A stretch of 64,000 bases of DNA. Origin: Kitasatospora indigofera. GTDB lineage: Bacteria > Actinomycetota > Actinomycetes > Streptomycetales > Streptomycetaceae. Each line of letters starts with the position of its first letter. Within the stretch, counting starts at the first letter, position 1. The stretch spans positions 186,001 to 250,000 of the forward strand of contig NZ_BNBO01000002.1 of assembly GCF_014655955.1 (NCBI RefSeq), in the 5' to 3' direction. Both the position numbers and the translations under genes were made by a program. Positions 61,587-64,000 of this stretch are shown here, piece after piece. The notes below the pieces were generated by a model that was given only the letters and a program-made list of their open reading frames with translations, ran no database searches and was not told the DNA's origin.

Positions 61587-63242
61587 GTGAGCATCTGGAC
61601 TTCCCTAGAACCCGCATCGGCCACCGTGGACGCGGGCGGCACCACCACCGTCACCCTGCGGGTGCGCAACACCGGTGACGTCGTCGAGGAGTACCGCGTC
61701 GCGCCGCTCGGCGGCCCGGCGCTGTGGCTGCGGATCGAACCGGCCGCGCTGACGCTCTACCCGGGCACCACCGGCACGGTGGAGCTGGTCTTCTCGCCGC
61801 CGCGCTCCCCGGAGGCCGCCGCCGGACCGCACCCGTACGCCCTCCAGGTCACCCCGGCCGAGCAGCGCTCGGCCACCACGGTGGTCGAGGGCGTCGTCTC
61901 GGTCGCGCCGTTCACCGAACTGCACGCCGAACTGGTGCCGCCGGTCAGCCGGGGCCGGTTCCGGGGCCGGTTCCACCTGGCGGTGGACAACCTGGGCAAC
62001 ACGCCGGTCACCGCCGTGCTGGCCGGCCGGGACACCGGCGACCAGCTGGACTTCGACCTGCACCCCTCCTTGGTGCAGATCGAGCCCGGGCGGGCCGTGT
62101 TCAGCAAGGTGCTGGTGAAGCCGCGCCGGATCCGGTGGAGCGGCGGCAGCGAGACCCTGCCCGTCACGCTGGCCGTCCAGCGGGCGGGCGCCGAGCCGCT
62201 CACCCTGGAGGGAAGTCACCTCAGCCGGGCGGTGCTGCCCGGCTGGGCGGCCGGACTGCTCGGCCTGCTGGCGGCGGTGCTGCTCGGCTGCCTGGCGCTC
62301 TGGCTGACCGCCAGCCCCTCGGTGGCCAGCCGGGCGAAGCCCGCCGCCCCCCTGGCGGCCCAGCCGGCCGGGGCCGGCGCGCCGATCGCCCCCGAGCCGG
62401 TGCCGCTCGCGCCCGAGCCCACCGCGCCCGCCCCGACCGTCCCCGGCGCACCGGACCCGCTGCCGGGCCAGCCCGCCGGCAGCGGCGGCGCCGGCGGCTC
62501 CTCCGGCGGCGGCGGTGGCACGGCCACCGGTGGCGGCGGCGGTGGCGGCACTCCCGCCGGTGGTGGCGGCGGTGGCGGGGCCGCTCCGGCGCCGGCCGTG
62601 CCGCCCGCCCCGGCGACCCCGGCCCGGGCCGCGCTGCCGCTCAAGGCGGGCGACAAGACGCCCAACCTCTTCGTCCTCTTCGCCCAGGAACGGCTCAAGC
62701 GGCTGGACGCCACCAACGACTGCCGGCTGACCAAGCCCGTCACGGCCGGCCAGATGGACGCGCCGACGGTGGAGAAGATCGCCTGCTTCCAGAAGGCCAC
62801 CGACGACCACAAGCGCACCCCGCCGGGCACCCTGCTCGCGACCGACAAGTCCGGCAACCTCGGCCGGGCGACGATGTCCGCGCTGTGGATGTGGGACGTC
62901 ATCGGCGACGGCTCCAAGGTCGGGCCGGGCAGGACCACCTGGGAGGTCTTCGCCACCAGGGCCGCGCTGCGCTGGGCCGACCAGAGCGAGCTGAGCGCCG
63001 CCGACCTGGCCGCGGACGAGGACAACGTCCGCAAGCTGCTCGCCAGTTGGAGCAACAAGACCGCCCTGCCGACGGCCTCCTACGACGACGCCAAGCTGGC
63101 GGGCGCGATCCAGAAGTACCAGACCGACCAGCCGGCGGCCGCGGGCAGCGTCAGCACCGCCCTGCTCGCGCTGATCTCCGGCTGGGTGAAGGACCAGGCG
63201 GCGCCCGGCGTGGTGCAGCCCACCAGCTGGCCCAAGCCGTAG
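61587..63242 (+). CDS. membrane protein with Ig-like and peptidoglycan-binding-like domains
   Basis: 551 residues, GTG start 6 nt after TAGAGT (leaderless). N-terminal ~215 residues: beta-sandwich repeats (SATVDAGGTTTVTLRVRNTG; GRFHLAVDNLGNTPVTAVL). One membrane helix (GWAAGLLGLLAAVLLGCLALWL), a Pro/Gly linker with long Gly runs, then a C-terminal domain like peptidoglycan-binding/lytic modules: FVLFAQERLKRLDATNDC, DAPTVEKIACFQKA. Sits beside a tail-protein gene; similar proteins in streptomycetes accompany contractile injection clusters and are called hydrolytic proteins. No catalytic residues were proven. Confidence 0.82.
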   Translation: MSIWTSLEPASATVDAGGTTTVTLRVRNTGDVVEEYRVAPLGGPALWLRIEPAALTLYPGTTGTVELVFSPPRSPEAAAGPHPYALQVTPAEQRSATTVVEGVVSVAPFTELHAELVPPVSRGRFRGRFHLAVDNLGNTPVTAVLAGRDTGDQLDFDLHPSLVQIEPGRAVFSKVLVKPRRIRWSGGSETLPVTLAVQRAGAEPLTLEGSHLSRAVLPGWAAGLLGLLAAVLLGCLALWLTASPSVASRAKPAAPLAAQPAGAGAPIAPEPVPLAPEPTAPAPTVPGAPDPLPGQPAGSGGAGGSSGGGGGTATGGGGGGGTPAGGGGGGGAAPAPAVPPAPATPARAALPLKAGDKTPNLFVLFAQERLKRLDATNDCRLTKPVTAGQMDAPTVEKIACFQKATDDHKRTPPGTLLATDKSGNLGRATMSALWMWDVIGDGSKVGPGRTTWEVFATRAALRWADQSELSAADLAADEDNVRKLLASWSNKTALPTASYDDAKLAGAIQKYQTDQPAAAGSVSTALLALISGWVKDQAAPGVVQPTSWPKP

Positions 63243-63310
63243 CGGCCGGGGCCGCCGGCGCCGGGCACCCGACCCGTCGCCGGCCGCCCCGGACGGTGCG
63301 GAGCGGCAGC

Positions 63311-63358
63311 ACGACGGCGGCGGCCGGGGGTACTCCCACCCCCGGCCGCCGCCGTCGT
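63311..63358. terminator. bidirectional terminator
   Basis: Perfect 20-bp stem (63311-63330 with 63339-63358) with an 8-nt loop, between convergent genes ending at 63242 (+) and 63372 (-). Confidence 0.92.
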
Positions 63359-63371
63359 CGTCAGGGCGGGC

Positions 63372-63959
63372 CTACGGCAGCGCCGCCTCGACCCGGTACC
63401 CCACATGGGCCGGCCGGTGCTCCTCCACCAGCGCCTCGGCCCGCCGCAGCAACGCCGTCGGGTCGCCCTCGTCCGCCGGCACGGCCACCCGGACCAGCAA
63501 CGACTGCCGCGGCGAGCCCGGCAACGGCCCGTTCGGGGTGGCCGACCAGTGCGCCCCGCCGTTGTCCGTGACCTCCGCCTCCACGCCCAGCAGCCGCAGC
63601 TGCCCGGTCAGGCCGGGCACGGTGCCGCGCAGCCGGTGCACCCGGACCGCCTCGCCCACCGCGAGCCGCAGCCGCTCGACCGGCTGCCCCGCCGTGGCGT
63701 CGGCGGCGACCCAGCCGGCCAGCCAGGCCAGGAAGTCCGCCGGCGCCAACCGCGGGTCCCAGTAGGCGTCCAGGCAGTCCAGCACGGCGAAGACCGGCGC
63801 CAGCACATCGTCGAAGGCCGCCACGAAGCGCCCGCCGAACTCCCCGTCCGCGTACACCTCCGGCAGCCGGGCGGCGAACGGCCGGGGCGAGGCCAGGCCG
63901 TCCACGGCGTACCGCGCGCCACCCCCGCCGGGGCGCTGCGGCCCGGTGTCCCCGCTCAC
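63372..63959 (-). CDS. phage tail protein (P2 gpI-like) of a contractile injection-type cluster
   Basis: 195 residues. RLPEVYADGEFGGRFVAAFDDVLAPVFAVLDCLDAYWDPRLAPADFLAWLAGWV and AVRVHRLRGTVPGLTGQLRLL match the tail protein I family, a baseplate wedge component. GTG start overlaps the stop of the upstream gene by 4 bp, so it lies at the 3' end of an operon entering from the right edge. Proteins of this kind in streptomycetes belong to extracellular or cytosolic contractile injection systems or prophage remnants. Confidence 0.85.
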   Translation of the reverse strand: MSGDTGPQRPGGGGARYAVDGLASPRPFAARLPEVYADGEFGGRFVAAFDDVLAPVFAVLDCLDAYWDPRLAPADFLAWLAGWVAADATAGQPVERLRLAVGEAVRVHRLRGTVPGLTGQLRLLGVEAEVTDNGGAHWSATPNGPLPGSPRQSLLVRVAVPADEGDPTALLRRAEALVEEHRPAHVGYRVEAALP

Positions 63960-64000
63960 AGCTCCTCCACCCGGACCTGGTGCTGGTACGAGAACACCAG
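63956..64000 (-). CDS. 3' end of the next upstream gene (partial)
   Basis: Only the last 14 codons are in the window (ending QHQVRVEEL, TGA at 63956-63958); the gene continues beyond the right edge. By position next to a tail protein I gene it is probably a baseplate J-like protein, but the visible part cannot show this. Confidence 0.55.
   Translation of the reverse strand: MVFSYQHQVRVEEL

Overview
The window is very GC-rich, with dense genes, frequent GTG starts, 4-bp ATGA/GTGA overlaps and several start codons lying only 6-11 nt after a -10 box (leaderless-type). Together with the his-trp-lgt-gltBD gene order, the PriA-type HisA, a TrpM-like ORF and TIGR02234/HGxxPAAW small membrane proteins, this points to a chromosomal core segment of a Streptomycetaceae actinomycete (Streptomyces or Kitasatospora).

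Layout. 0-12 kb: a DapA-family lyase and asd; a NYN-domain protein; an ABC exporter pair; a LacI regulator with its own operator and a second matching operator in front of a Gfo/Idh/MocA dehydrogenase; then YbaK-like and Lon-N-domain genes. 12-20 kb: a predicted leaderless hisD-hisC-hisB-(50-aa membrane protein)-hisH-priA-ridA-hisF operon closed by a bidirectional terminator. 20.4-22.1 kb: an intact IS1182-type insertion sequence bounded by CTAG, placed at the stop codon of a neighbouring gene. 22-32 kb: hisI, trpE, a worn-down Uma2 protein, the trp-region membrane protein, an HGxxPAAW protein, a DUF2752 protein, and trpC-trpM-trpB-trpA ending in a strong hairpin. No trpF is present; PriA is expected to do that step.

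32.1-36.8 kb: an accessory cassette between trpA and the redox/lgt block: an EACC1-like adaptor, a caspase-TM-binding-protein-like-vWA fusion, and a lone solute-binding lipoprotein without permease genes. This is the most striking system in the window and looks like a membrane-spanning sensor coupled to an internal death protease. 37-41 kb: a MauE/DoxX protein behind a sigma-R-like promoter, a DsbA-like thioredoxin, lgt and a VIT1/CCC1 protein. 41.1-47.9 kb: gltBD with a GlnR-box-like site and an 18-bp dyad upstream and a U-tract terminator downstream.

47.9-56.7 kb: a pyrimidine-rich non-coding stretch, an XRE/DUF5753 regulator with an aldehyde dehydrogenase, a divergent ArsR-type regulator/MFS pair, a lipoprotein fragment, an aminoglycoside-phosphotransferase-fold protein and a Tat-exported 5'-nucleotidase. 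56.9-64 kb: a receiver-degenerate LuxR regulator divergent from a large LuxR-family ATPase (with Walker A Lys replaced by Arg), then the edge of a contractile-injection-system/phage-tail-like cluster that runs off the right end.
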